Made by a program: the position numbers and the translations under genes. DNA of 53,184 bases from Gaiellales bacterium. Its GTDB lineage: Bacteria; Actinomycetota; Thermoleophilia; Gaiellales; JAICJC01. The DNA lies in NCBI GenBank assembly GCA_036403155.1, contig DASWRM010000065.1:1-53184 (forward strand), written 5' to 3'. Under the pieces are notes generated by a model. It was not told the origin of the DNA. It saw only the letters and a program-made list of their open reading frames with translations, and did no database searches. Positions 1 through 9,890 of the stretch are shown piece by piece (the stretch's first letter is position 1; each line of letters starts with the position of its first letter).

Positions 1-1
1 G

Positions 2-958
2 ATCGACCGCAGCACCACGTCAGCCGCCGAGGCGGCGGACGGCGCAGAGCTCGTCGTGGTCGCCGCGCCTATCGGGGCGCTGCCGCGCGTCGTCCGCGAG
101 GTCCTTGACGCGAACGGCGGCGCCACCGTCACCGACGTCGGCTCGACCAAGGCGGCCGTCTGCGCGGCGGCCGGCGGTTCGTCCCGCTTCATCGGCGGCC
201 ACCCGATCGCGGGCGCCGAGGTGCGCGGGCCCGCGCACGCGAAGCCGGAGCTCTTCGACGGCGCGACCTGGTTCCTGACGCCGCTGGCGGCGACCGACCC
301 GGAGCACTACCGGCTCGTCCACGGCTTCGTCTCGTCGCTCGGAGCCGTGCCCGTCGCCGTCGACCCGCGGGCGCACGACAAGCTCGTCGCCTTGACGAGC
401 CATGTCCCGCACGTGCTCGCGAACCTGATCGTCAACCACGCCGGCGCCTCGAAGATCGAGGGGCACGAGCCGCTCGCGGCCGCCGGCGGCTCGCTGCGCG
501 ACATGACCCGCGTCGCCGGCGCCAACCCGCGCATCTGGGTCGACATCTTCCTCGAGAACCGGGCGGCGGTGCTGGACGGCCTGCGCGAGCACGCGCGGCG
601 CGTGGACGACCTCGTGCGCGCGCTCGAGCGCGAGGACGCCGGCTTCGTGGCGCGCTGGATCGCCGAGGCGTCCTCCAACCGCCGGCGCCTGCTGGACGCG
701 GCCTACCCGGCGACGCCGGAGGAGCTCTACCGCGTGCGGGTGCATGTGCCCGACCGCCCGGGCGTACTCTCGGGGATCACCCAGGCGCTTGGCGCGGAGG
801 GCATCAACATCGAGGACTTCGAGCTGCACCACATGTCCGCCGATCGCGGCGGCACGGTGATCGTCACGATCGCCGGTGCGCACGAGGCCGAGCGTGCGGT
901 CACGCTGCTCGACGGCCTGGGGTACGGAGCAATCGCGGCACCGGCGGTCGATGGCTGA
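2..958 (+). CDS. tyrA: Prephenate dehydrogenase, 5' end missing
   Basis: Tyrosine biosynthesis: NAD(P)-dependent oxidative decarboxylation of prephenate (or arogenate). The reading frame is open from base 2, so the true start lies upstream and the GxGxxG nucleotide-binding loop is outside the window; 318 residues are visible. Seen: the DVGSTK segment, the HPIAGAEVRGP active-site block, SHVPHVLANLIVNHA with the conserved His, and a C-terminal ACT domain starting near YRVRVHVPDRPGVLSGI, which in this family usually mediates feedback by aromatic amino acids. Its stop overlaps the aroA start by 8 bp, so the two shikimate-pathway genes are probably translationally coupled. The internal GTG at 56 is not the real start, because conserved sequence continues upstream of it. 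Confidence 0.93.
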   Translation: MDRSTTSAAEAADGAELVVVAAPIGALPRVVREVLDANGGATVTDVGSTKAAVCAAAGGSSRFIGGHPIAGAEVRGPAHAKPELFDGATWFLTPLAATDPEHYRLVHGFVSSLGAVPVAVDPRAHDKLVALTSHVPHVLANLIVNHAGASKIEGHEPLAAAGGSLRDMTRVAGANPRIWVDIFLENRAAVLDGLREHARRVDDLVRALEREDAGFVARWIAEASSNRRRLLDAAYPATPEELYRVRVHVPDRPGVLSGITQALGAEGINIEDFELHHMSADRGGTVIVTIAGAHEAERAVTLLDGLGYGAIAAPAVDG

Positions 959-2252
959 CCAGGCCCCCCTCCAGATCCGCCCCGCCGGCGCACTGGTCGG
1001 TGAGCTCGGCGTGCCCGGAGACAAGTCGATCAGCCACCGCGCGGTGATGGTCGGCGCGCTCAGCGACGAGCGGGTGCTCGTGACGGGCTTCGGCGCCTCG
1101 GCGGACACCCTCGCCACCGTCGACGCGTTCCGCGCCATGGGCGTCGAGATCGAGCGGCACGACGACGACCGGCTCGTCATCCACGGCGTCGGCATGCGCG
1201 GGCTGCGCGAACCCTCCCAGCCGATCGACGTGCGCAACGCCGGCACGCTGATGCGGATCCTGCCCGGGATCCTGGCCGGGCAGCGCGGGACGTTCGTCGT
1301 CGACGGCGACGAGAGCATCCGCCGCCGGCCGATGCAGCGGATCGCCGATCCGCTCGGGCAGATGGGCGTTCGTGTGGAGACCACCGGCGGGCTTCCGCCG
1401 GTGACGGTGCACGCGACCGGCGAGGTGCAGCCGATCTCGTTCCAGCCGGCCGTGGCGTCCGCGCAGGTCAAGTCGTGCGTGCTGTTCGCCGGCCTGTTCG
1501 CGGAGCGGGGGATGACCGTGGTCGAGGAGCCGATCTCGACGCGCGACCACACCGAGCGGATGCTGCAGCGCGCGGGCGTGCCCGTCGACCGCAAGCCGGG
1601 TCGCGTCGCCGTGTCGCCCGTGCGCGAGCTGGTGCTGCCGGAGATCCCCGTGCCCGGCGACTTTTCGTCGGCGGCGCCGTTCATCGCCGCGGCGACCGTG
1701 CTGCAGGGGTCGAACCTGACGATCCGCGACGTCTCGATCAATCCGACGCGGACCGGGATGCTGGCGGTGCTCGAGCGGATGGGCGCGCGGGTCGGGCTGT
1801 TCGGGCGGCGGTGGTCTGCGGGGGAACCGGTGGCCGATATCGAGGTGCGGCCGGCCGAGCTCGTGGCCACCGACATCGAGCCCGAGATCGTCCCCTCGCT
1901 GATCGACGAGCTGCCGCTGCTCGTGCTGCTCGCGAGCTTCGCGCGCGGGACGACCACGATCCGGGGAGCGGGGGAGCTGCGGGTGAAGGAGTCCGACCGG
2001 ATCGCGACCGTGGTCGAGCTGCTGACGACCGTGGGCGCGCACGTCAAGGGCCTGGACGACGGCTTTCAGGTGCTGGGCGTGCCGCACCGGCTGCGCGGCG
2101 GGCGGGTGGACGCGGCGGGCGACCACCGCATCGCCATGCTGGGCGCGATTGCCGGAGTGTGCTCGCAGGAGGGCGTCAGCGTGGACGGGGCCGACGCGCT
2201 CGACGTCAGCTTTCCGGACTTCGCCGAGCGGCTGGCCGCGGTCAGCGCATAG
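951..2252 (+). CDS. aroA: 3-phosphoshikimate 1-carboxyvinyltransferase (EPSP synthase)
   Basis: Sixth step of the shikimate pathway: transfers enolpyruvyl from PEP to shikimate-3-phosphate. The 433 aa match the family length. Seen: the N-terminal PGDKSISHRAVM substrate loop, DVRNAGTLMRIL (equivalent of the NAGT PEP/inhibitor loop, with changes around it compared with the enterobacterial form), RRRPMQRIADPL, SAQVKSC, and the C-terminal LRVKESDRI and DHRIAM motifs. I chose the ATG at 951 because it overlaps the tyrA stop and puts the conserved GELGVPGDKS block at the usual distance; an in-frame GTG at 876 would add 25 unrelated residues inside tyrA. Second gene of the tyrA-aroA-cmk/plsC-der-gpsA run. 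Confidence 0.96.
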   Translation: MADQAPLQIRPAGALVGELGVPGDKSISHRAVMVGALSDERVLVTGFGASADTLATVDAFRAMGVEIERHDDDRLVIHGVGMRGLREPSQPIDVRNAGTLMRILPGILAGQRGTFVVDGDESIRRRPMQRIADPLGQMGVRVETTGGLPPVTVHATGEVQPISFQPAVASAQVKSCVLFAGLFAERGMTVVEEPISTRDHTERMLQRAGVPVDRKPGRVAVSPVRELVLPEIPVPGDFSSAAPFIAAATVLQGSNLTIRDVSINPTRTGMLAVLERMGARVGLFGRRWSAGEPVADIEVRPAELVATDIEPEIVPSLIDELPLLVLLASFARGTTTIRGAGELRVKESDRIATVVELLTTVGAHVKGLDDGFQVLGVPHRLRGGRVDAAGDHRIAMLGAIAGVCSQEGVSVDGADALDVSFPDFAERLAAVSA

Positions 2253-2263
2253 ATTTTGGCGCA

Positions 2264-3454
2264 ATGGTGATCACGATCGATGGTCCGGCCGGCGCCGGCA
2301 AGAGCACGGTGGCGCGGCGGGTCGCCGAGCGTCTCGGCCTCCGCTACGTCGACACGGGAGCGATGTACCGCGAGTTGACCGCTGTCGCGCTGGCTGGAGA
2401 TGTCAGCCTGAACGACGGCCCGGCGCTGGCCGCGCTCGTCGGCACGCCGGCGCCCGAGGGAACGGACATCAGGGCGGAGGTGATCTCCCGGAACGTGAGC
2501 GCGGTCTCGCGTCACCCGAGCGTGCGCGCCGCGATGCGGGAGCGCCAGCGCCAGCTCGCCCACGACGCCGTGCTCGAGGGTCGCGACACGGGCTCGGTGG
2601 TCTGGCCGTCGGCGGAGGTGAAGGTGTACCTGGTCGCCTCCACCGCCGTCCGCGCGGCGCGTCGGGCCGGCGATCTCGGGCTGCCCCAGGCGGAGGTGGA
2701 GCGGTCGATCGTCGAGCGCGACGACCTCGACGCCGAGCAGCTGGCACCGGCGCCGGACGCGCACATCGTCGACACCAGCGAGCTCACCGTCGATGAGGTG
2801 GTCGACCGGATCGTGGCGATGGCGGCGCCGGCGGCCGAGCCGCCCCGCGCCGCCTCCGGCCCCGTGCCCGGTGACACCTTCTGGCGCGTGGTGCGCCCCT
2901 GGGCCGGCCCGGTGTTCAGGGCGCTGCTGCGGCTGCGCGTGACAGGGTCGGAGCGGGTGCCGCGAAGCGGGCCGGTCGTGTTCGTGGCAAACCACCAGTC
3001 GCTCTGGGACATTCCGGCGCTCGGGTGCTCGCAGCCGCGGGCCGTGCGGTACATGGCGAAGGCGGAGCTGTTCCGGCCGCGGCCGTGGGGCGCGTTCCTG
3101 CGGTGGGGCGGGACCTTTGCCGTCCGGCGCGGCGAGCCTGATCGCGAGGCGCTGCGGATCGTCCACGAGACGCTGCAGCTGGGCGGGACGGTCGGGATCT
3201 TCATCCAGGGCCACCGCCAGGAGGGATTCGACGAGGCGAAGGCCGGCGCCGGCCGGATCGCGGTGGTCGAGGATGCCTGGGTCGTGCCGGTCGCCCTGCG
3301 GTCGCGGAACTGGCGGCCCGGGCGGAGCATCGGCGTCGCGTTCGGCGAGCCGCGACGGTTCGCGCGCGACGGGCGGAGGGCCGCCGTTGCCTACCGAGAA
3401 ACCGCCGACGAGCTGATGGACGAGATCCGTCGCCTCCACGAGGAGGGGTCGTGA
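2264..3454 (+). CDS. cmk-plsC: Fusion: cytidylate kinase + PlsC-type acyltransferase
   Basis: One 396-aa reading frame carries two enzymes. Residues 1 to about 190 are cytidylate kinase (CMP/dCMP phosphorylation): P-loop GPAGAGKST at 7-15, VDTGAMYREL, and EGRDTGSVVWPSAEVKVYL near 105-123. The kinase is short (usual length about 220 aa) and its late DSTR-type motif reads DDLDAEQLAP. After an Ala/Pro-rich linker, residues 205-396 are a 1-acyl-glycerol-3-phosphate acyltransferase: NHQSLWD gives the HX4D catalytic pair (H244, D249). The usual FPEGTR substrate motif reads FIQGHR (313-318). In Clostridia cmk and plsC are known as neighbours; here no stop separates them. Start ATG at 2264 lies 11 bp after aroA; the stop overlaps the der GTG by 4 bp. 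Confidence 0.92.
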   Translation: MVITIDGPAGAGKSTVARRVAERLGLRYVDTGAMYRELTAVALAGDVSLNDGPALAALVGTPAPEGTDIRAEVISRNVSAVSRHPSVRAAMRERQRQLAHDAVLEGRDTGSVVWPSAEVKVYLVASTAVRAARRAGDLGLPQAEVERSIVERDDLDAEQLAPAPDAHIVDTSELTVDEVVDRIVAMAAPAAEPPRAASGPVPGDTFWRVVRPWAGPVFRALLRLRVTGSERVPRSGPVVFVANHQSLWDIPALGCSQPRAVRYMAKAELFRPRPWGAFLRWGGTFAVRRGEPDREALRIVHETLQLGGTVGIFIQGHRQEGFDEAKAGAGRIAVVEDAWVVPVALRSRNWRPGRSIGVAFGEPRRFARDGRRAAVAYRETADELMDEIRRLHEEGS

Positions 3455-4776
3455 CCGACGAGGCCCGCGTGCTGGCGGGGCGGGTGGCGGTGGTCGGGTT
3501 CCCCAACGCCGGCAAGTCGACGCTGATCAACCGTCTGACCACGAGCCGGCAGGCGGTTGTCCACGAGACGCCTGGAGTGACACGTGACCGAACTGAGGCG
3601 ATCTGCGAGTGGCGCGGGCGGGAGTTCGTCCTGATCGACACCGGCGGCGTGGACGCGGGTGACGAGTCGCCGCTGCAGGCGGATGTGGCGGAGCAGGCGC
3701 GGATGGCGGTCGAGGAGGCGCACCTCGTGCTCCTCGTGATCGACGCGCGGGCGGGGCTGGCAGCGGGGGATGAGGAGATCGCGCAGATCCTGCGCCGCTC
3801 GAAGCGGCCGGTGATCGTGGTCGCCAACAAGGTGGACGATGCCGCCCACGAGGCGGGAGCGCTGGAGCTCCACGCGCTCGGGCTGGGTGAGCCGGTGGCG
3901 GTGTCGGCGCTGCACGGTCGCGGGACGGGGGAGCTGCTCGACCTCGTCGTGGAGCGGCTCGAGGAGGTGGAGGGCGCGCAGCACACCGACGAGCGCGGCG
4001 ACGAGATCGCCGTCGCCATCGTCGGCCGGCCGAACGTCGGCAAGTCCTCGCTCCTGAACGCGATCCTCGGCCGGCCGCGGGTGATCGTCTCCGACGTGCC
4101 CGGCACGACACGCGACAGCGTGGACACCGTGTTCGTGCGCGGCGAGACGCGGTTCCGGCTGATCGACACGGCCGGCCTGCGGCGAAAGCGCAAGCATCGG
4201 CAGGGCATCGAGTACTACAGCGAGCTGCGGGCGTTGCAGGCGGTGCAGCGAGCCGACATCGCGCTGGTGCTGGTCGATGCGTCCGACGGGCTGGTCGACG
4301 GCGACCTCTCGGTCGCGGACGAGGCGCGCAAGGCGGGGTGCGCGACGCTGGTGGTGCTGTCCAAGTGGGACATCGCGACGGTCGACGTGGACGACGTGCG
4401 CGAGCGGATGAGCGTGAAGCTCCGCCAGCGGCCGTCGATCGTGACGACCTCGTCGCTGACCGGCCGCAACGTCGACCGGCTGCTGGACGGGGTCGAGGAG
4501 CTGTTCGGGCGCTACGCGTCGCGGATCGGAACCGGCGTGCTGAACCGCGCGGTCGAGGAGATCACGACCCAGCGCGAGCCTCCGCGGAGCGGCCGGCGGC
4601 GGCTGAACCTGCTCTACGCGACGCAATACGAGACGCGGCCGCCGCGCTTCCGGATCGTCGTCAACGACCGCGGGCTCGTCACCCGCGACTACGCCTACTA
4701 CGTGGAGAACCAGTTCCGCCGGCGGTTCGGGCTCGAGGGGGTTCCGGTGATCATCGACTTCCAGAGCAGGTCGTGA
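3451..4776 (+). CDS. der: Ribosome biogenesis GTPase Der (EngA)
   Basis: Double-domain GTPase needed for 50S subunit maturation. The 441 aa contain two G domains in tandem: GFPNAGKS at 16-23 with DTGGVD and NKVD, then GRPNVGKS at 192-199 with DTAGLRRKRK and SKWD (an N to S change in the second N/TKxD motif). A KH-like C-terminal domain ends near QFRRRFGLEGVPVIIDFQ. The GTG start sits inside the preceding stop (GTGA), the same coupling used by several genes in this window. Position between cmk and gpsA is common in Gram-positive bacteria. Confidence 0.97.
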   Translation: MTDEARVLAGRVAVVGFPNAGKSTLINRLTTSRQAVVHETPGVTRDRTEAICEWRGREFVLIDTGGVDAGDESPLQADVAEQARMAVEEAHLVLLVIDARAGLAAGDEEIAQILRRSKRPVIVVANKVDDAAHEAGALELHALGLGEPVAVSALHGRGTGELLDLVVERLEEVEGAQHTDERGDEIAVAIVGRPNVGKSSLLNAILGRPRVIVSDVPGTTRDSVDTVFVRGETRFRLIDTAGLRRKRKHRQGIEYYSELRALQAVQRADIALVLVDASDGLVDGDLSVADEARKAGCATLVVLSKWDIATVDVDDVRERMSVKLRQRPSIVTTSSLTGRNVDRLLDGVEELFGRYASRIGTGVLNRAVEEITTQREPPRSGRRRLNLLYATQYETRPPRFRIVVNDRGLVTRDYAYYVENQFRRRFGLEGVPVIIDFQSRS

Positions 4777-5759
4777 GGGCGGCCGTCGTCGGCGGCGGCA
4801 GCTGGGGCACCGCGTTCGCGCGGCACCTGGCGCTGGCCGGGCACGAGACGACGCTCGTGTGCCGGGACGCCGCGCAGGCGGCGGACATCGGCCGGCGGCA
4901 TCGCAATCCGCGCTACCTCTACGACGTCGAGCTGCCGGCGTCGCTCGCGGCCGCCGGCCTGGAGGACGCGTCGTTCGACGGCGTCGAGCTGGTGGCGATG
5001 GCCGTCCCCAGCCGCGGCTTCGCGGACACGGCCGCGGCCATCGCCGGCCGCCTGCCGGCGCAGGCGTCGCTGCTCTCGCTCACGAAGGGCCTTGACCCTG
5101 CGACCGGCCGGAGGATGTCCGAGATCCTCCGCGAGATCGGCCGCGGCGGCGGGGTGGCCGTGCTGTCGGGGCCCAACCATGCCGAGGAGGTGGCGCGCGA
5201 CTCGCCCACGGCGTCGGTTGTGGCCAGCCAGCCGATCGACCTTGCGCGCGAGCTGCAGGCGGCGCTTTCGACGTCCAGCCTTCGCGTGTACGCGTCCGGC
5301 GACGTGGTCGGGGTGGAACTGTGCGCCGCGGCGAAGAACGTGATGGGCCTGGCCGCCGGGGTCTCGGACGGGCTTGGGTTCGGCGACAACGCCAAGGCGG
5401 CGATGATCACCCGCGGCATGGCCGAGATGAGCCGGCTGGGCGAGGCGTTCGGCGCCCAGCGGCGCACGTTCGCGGGCATGGCCGGCATGGGCGATCTCGT
5501 GGCGACGTGCACGTCCCGCCACTCGCGAAACCGCCGGGCCGGTGAGCTGCTCGCCAAGGGCGTGCCGGGCGACTGGATCGAGCGCGAGATCGGCCAGGCG
5601 GTGGAGGGGCTGACAACGGCGCCTGTGCTCCGCGACCTGGCCCGCGGCCGGGGACTCGAGCTGCCGATCACCGAGGCCGTGTGCGAGGTGGCGGCGGGCG
5701 CGGCGACGCCGCTGGACGCGGTGGCGCGGCTGATGTCGCGCGAGCCCACCGAGGAGTGA
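4773..5759 (+). CDS. gpsA: Glycerol-3-phosphate dehydrogenase [NAD(P)+]
   Basis: Makes sn-glycerol-3-phosphate, the backbone acceptor for the PlsY/PlsC acyltransferases; the PlsC activity is encoded two genes upstream. The 328-aa product begins with the Rossmann motif VVGGGSWGTAFARHL and shows LSGPNHAEEVA, the catalytic-lysine segment AAKNVMGLAAGVSDGLG, and GMGDLVATCTSRHSRNRRAG. The GTG at 4773 overlaps the der stop as GTGA and places the dinucleotide-binding loop at residue 7, as expected; a much longer upstream in-frame ORF inside der is spurious. Last gene of the operon, followed by a terminator-like hairpin. Confidence 0.96.
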   Translation: MRAAVVGGGSWGTAFARHLALAGHETTLVCRDAAQAADIGRRHRNPRYLYDVELPASLAAAGLEDASFDGVELVAMAVPSRGFADTAAAIAGRLPAQASLLSLTKGLDPATGRRMSEILREIGRGGGVAVLSGPNHAEEVARDSPTASVVASQPIDLARELQAALSTSSLRVYASGDVVGVELCAAAKNVMGLAAGVSDGLGFGDNAKAAMITRGMAEMSRLGEAFGAQRRTFAGMAGMGDLVATCTSRHSRNRRAGELLAKGVPGDWIEREIGQAVEGLTTAPVLRDLARGRGLELPITEAVCEVAAGAATPLDAVARLMSREPTEE

Positions 5760-6102
5760 CACCCGGCGTCACGGAAGGCCTCGCCCGAGACTCGTGACGA
5801 TTCCGCAGCGGTGGCCTCATGCGAGCGCGCCAGGGGTATCACGATTGCATCACAGCGCCCGGATCGGGCTCTGAGCCCTTTTCCGGCCGGTAGCGGACGC
5901 GCGGGCGCGGTCGGCGTCACGGATCACCTCGCATCCTCGTGAAGGTGTGGCGGAAGCGGTGCGCCGGCCGTTTCGGGCTCCGACCCCGGAGCGGCCCGCT
6001 CCTGCGCCTGCGAGGCTCGTCTCCGTCACGAGACGCTTCGCATGGTGGCGAATCAGTCGCGGAGCGCGCACGCCGCTCGGCGAGGCGTCGACACCCCGTT
6101 GG
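5760..6102. other. Intergenic region between gpsA and metK
   Basis: About 340 bp without a convincing gene. It holds the terminator-like hairpin (5866-5882), a perfect 6-bp inverted repeat CGTCTC-N6-GAGACG at 6018-6035, and three imperfect copies of CGTCACGGA-like sequence near 5767, 5915 and 6024. The in-frame extension of metK into this region (from 5939) has no conserved sequence. I looked for a SAM riboswitch because metK follows and saw none of the conserved cores I know. Confidence 0.5.
5866..5882 (+). terminator. Possible Rho-independent terminator after gpsA
   Basis: A short hairpin with arms GGGCT and AGCCC and a CTG loop runs straight into TTTT, about 105 nt after the gpsA stop. 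It is the only hairpin plus T-run I found in this GC-rich window. The stem is only 5 bp, so termination is an inference. Confidence 0.4.
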
Positions 6103-6108
6103 TAGCAT
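6103..6108 (+). promoter_or_regulatory. -10 box TAGCAT for leaderless metK
   Basis: TAGCAT ends 7 nt before the GTG at 6116, the spacing seen before many other starts here. It fits a transcript that begins at or very near the start codon. No clear -35 was seen. Confidence 0.5.
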
Positions 6109-6115
6109 GCGGCGC

Positions 6116-7347
<1,232 letters not shown>

Positions 7348-7351
<4 letters not shown>

Positions 7352-9294
7352 TCGCGCGCGTCCACCCGCTCGTCACGGCCCGTGCGGTCGACCGGCCGTT
7401 CGACTACGAGATACCGGAGCAGCTCGCGGGCGACGTCGTGCGCGGCTCGCTGGTTCGCGTGCCGCTCGGCGCCAGGGAGATCACCGGCGTGGTCGAGTCC
7501 TTGGCCGAACGGCCCGAGCGCGCCGACGGCGAGCTGAAGGCCGTCGTGTCCGTCGCAGGCCGGCTGCCCGAGCCGCTGCTCGAGCTCGCAATCTGGATCG
7601 CCGAGGGCACGGCATCCACCGTCGCCCGCGCCGTGGCCCTGGTCGTCCCGCCCGCGGCCCCGAAGCGGGCGCTGAAGGCGGTCGAACGGGACGTTCCACC
7701 GGACGGCGGCGTCGCGCTCACCCCCGCGCAGGCGGAGGCGGTCGCAGCGATCGAGCAGGCGGCCGCGGCCGGAACGCGCGAGGTGCTCCTCCATGGCGTG
7801 ACCGGGTCGGGCAAGACGGAGGTCTATCTGCGGGCGATCGAGCGGGTGCTCGCCGAAGGCCACGGCGCCATCGTGCTCGTGCCCGAGATCGCCCTCACCC
7901 CGCAGACGGCGGCGCGCTTCATCGCCCGCTTCGGCGACACGGTCGCCGTCCTGCACAGCGCGCTGACGCCCGGTCGCCGGGGTCTCGAGCACCAGCGCAT
8001 CGCCGCCGGAAAGGCGCGGGTCGTGGTCGGCGCCCGCTCGGCAGTCTTCGCAGCCGTGCCGCGGCTCGGGATCATCGTCGTCGACGAGGAGCACGACGCC
8101 TCCTACAAGCACGAGAGCGACCCCCGGTATGACGCCCGTCGCGTCGCGGCCAAGCGCGCCCGCCTCGAGGACGCAATCGTCGTCTACGGAACCGCCACGC
8201 CGCGCCCGGAGTCCTGGCATGGCATCGCGCGCAGGATCGGCCTGCCGGCGCGCGTGGGCGGCCCGCTGCCCGCCGTCGACGTCGTCGATCTCCGCCGTGA
8301 CGGCGGCTACCCGCTGACCCGGCCGCTCCGCGACGCGCTCGGAGCCATCGAGGACCGCGGAGGCCGCGCGATCCTGCTGCAGAACCGCCGCGGCTCGGCG
8401 AGCGCGATCCACTGCCGCACCTGCGCCAACGGCTGGCGGTGCCCTCGCTGCGACGTCTCGCTCTCGCTCCACGGCCGCGCCCACCTGGTGTGCCACCACT
8501 GCGGGCACCGGGAGCAGGCACCCCGAGCCTGCCCGGTGTGCGGCTCCGTCGACATCACGAGGATCGGATCGGGCACCCGGGCGGTCGAGGACGAGCTGGC
8601 CGAGCTGTTCCCCGGCCTCGAGGTGCTGCGGTTGGACGCGGATGTCGCGGCACGCGCCGGAGAGCCGGAAGCGACGCTGGCGCGGTTCCGGGACGCCGAG
8701 CGCGGCGTGCTCGTGGGCACGCAGCTGGTCGCGAAGGGCCACGACGTGCCGGGCGTCACGCTGGCCGCGGTGCTCGACGCCGAGACCGGCCTGGCGATGC
8801 CGGACTTCCGCGCCGAGGAGCGGACGTTCGCGCTGCTCACCCAGCTCGCCGGCCGGCCCGGTCGCCCGGGCGACCCGCAGGGCCGCGTGCTGATCCAGGC
8901 CTGGGACCCGGCCGCCCGAGTGGTCGAGCTGGCCGCTCGCCACGACGTCGAGGGCTTCCTGGAGGGGGAGCTCGAGCGGCGCCGGGAGCTCGGCTACCCG
9001 CCCTTCGCGCGGCTTGTCCGGCTGCTCGTGACAGCGCCCGACCAGGAAACGGCCGACGGCATCACCGGGCTGCTCGCCGACACCGCCGGCCCGGTGCTCG
9101 GGGACGATGCGGTGCTCGGGCCTGCCCCGCTCCACCGGTTGCGCGATCGCAGCCGCAGCCACCTGCTCGTCAAGACCAGCGACCCGCGCCGGGCGGCCAC
9201 GGTCTTCCGGGGGCTGCTCCGTGACATCGCACCCGATCTGCGCCGCGCGAGCGCGAGCGCCGTCGTGGACGTCGACCCGCAGTCCTTCGGCTAG
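7348..9294 (+). CDS. priA: Primosomal protein N' (replication restart helicase PriA), CTG start
   Basis: 3'-5' DNA helicase that reloads the replisome at stalled forks. The 648 aa carry the N-terminal DNA-binding domain ([20 protein letters not shown]), Walker [18 protein letters not shown] in motif II, and an eight-cysteine zinc region ([21 protein letters not shown]) near residues 355-395. Motif VI reads [11 protein letters not shown], with proline where alanine is usual. No ATG, GTG or TTG lies near the conserved N-terminus: the family-typical start aligns with CTG at 7348, which overlaps the metK stop as CTGA. Mycobacterial PriA has lost helicase motifs; this one has not. Confidence 0.93.
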
Positions 9295-9341
9295 ACGGCG
9301 GATCCATGTCGAGGAGGCGCGCCGGCGACGGATCGATCATC

Positions 9342-9347
9342 TACCGT
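9342..9347 (+). promoter_or_regulatory. -10 box TACCGT before the cysteine hydrolase gene
   Basis: TACCGT ends 6 nt before ATG 9354 and supports that ATG over the upstream ATG at 9306. Confidence 0.5.
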
Positions 9348-9353
9348 TCCCGC

Positions 9354-9890
9354 ATGGCGCGCGGCCTCGTCATCGTGGACATCCAGAACGACTACTTCCC
9401 TGGCGGCCGCCACGAGCTGGTCGGGCCCGAGCAGGCGGCCGAGCGGGCCGCAGCGGTGCTGGCGCGGTTCCGGCAGCGCGGCGAGCCGGTGTTCCATGTG
9501 CAGCACGTGTGGGAGGGCGAGGACGCCGCGTTCTTCTCACCCGGCACGCCGGGCGTCGAGATCCATGAGGCGGTTCGGCCCGCGGACGGCGAGCCGGTCG
9601 TCCAGAAGGCCCACCCGAACAGCTTCCGGGAGACGGACCTGCTGCGGCGGCTGCGCGATGCGGATGTGACGGACGTCGTGGTGGCCGGGATGATGACCAG
9701 CATGTGCGTCGATGCGACCGTCCGTGCCGCGGCCGACCTCGGCTTCGGCTGCACGGTGGTGCACGACGCGTGCGCGACGCTCGACCTCGAGTTCGGAGGC
9801 CGCACGATTCCCGCCGCGAGCGTGCACGGCGCCTTCATCGCCGCGCTCGGCGACAGCTACGCGACGGTAACATCCTCGGACGATGTCTGA
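9354..9890 (+). CDS. Isochorismatase-fold cysteine hydrolase (nicotinamidase-like)
   Basis: 178-aa cytoplasmic hydrolase of the isochorismatase/nicotinamidase superfamily. The catalytic triad can be placed: D9 in VIVDIQNDYF, K85 in VVQKAHPNSF and C118 in GMMTSMCVDATVRA. The residues that separate nicotinamidase from isochorismatase and other amidases are not decisive by eye, so the substrate is unknown; the DIQND start and FPGG block lean toward a nicotinamidase-related amidase. Start ATG 9354 fits the TACCGT box; an in-frame ATG at 9306 would add 16 residues with no family match. The end overlaps def by 8 bp. Confidence 0.85.
   Translation: MARGLVIVDIQNDYFPGGRHELVGPEQAAERAAAVLARFRQRGEPVFHVQHVWEGEDAAFFSPGTPGVEIHEAVRPADGEPVVQKAHPNSFRETDLLRRLRDADVTDVVVAGMMTSMCVDATVRAAADLGFGCTVVHDACATLDLEFGGRTIPAASVHGAFIAALGDSYATVTSSDDV
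9868..9873 (+). promoter_or_regulatory. Possible -10 box TAACAT before def
   Basis: TAACAT lies 9 nt before ATG 9883, inside the end of the preceding gene. The spacing is at the edge of the window's usual range. Confidence 0.3.

Noticed and set aside
20-2047. Long antisense reading frames, such as minus-strand 20-2047 and 31712-35359
   Set aside because: They lie opposite well-recognised genes, have repetitive Arg/Ala/Pro composition and no homology; they come from the high GC content.
5760-6110. SAM riboswitch upstream of metK
   Set aside because: None of the conserved SAM-I, SAM-II or SAM-IV core motifs I know could be found.
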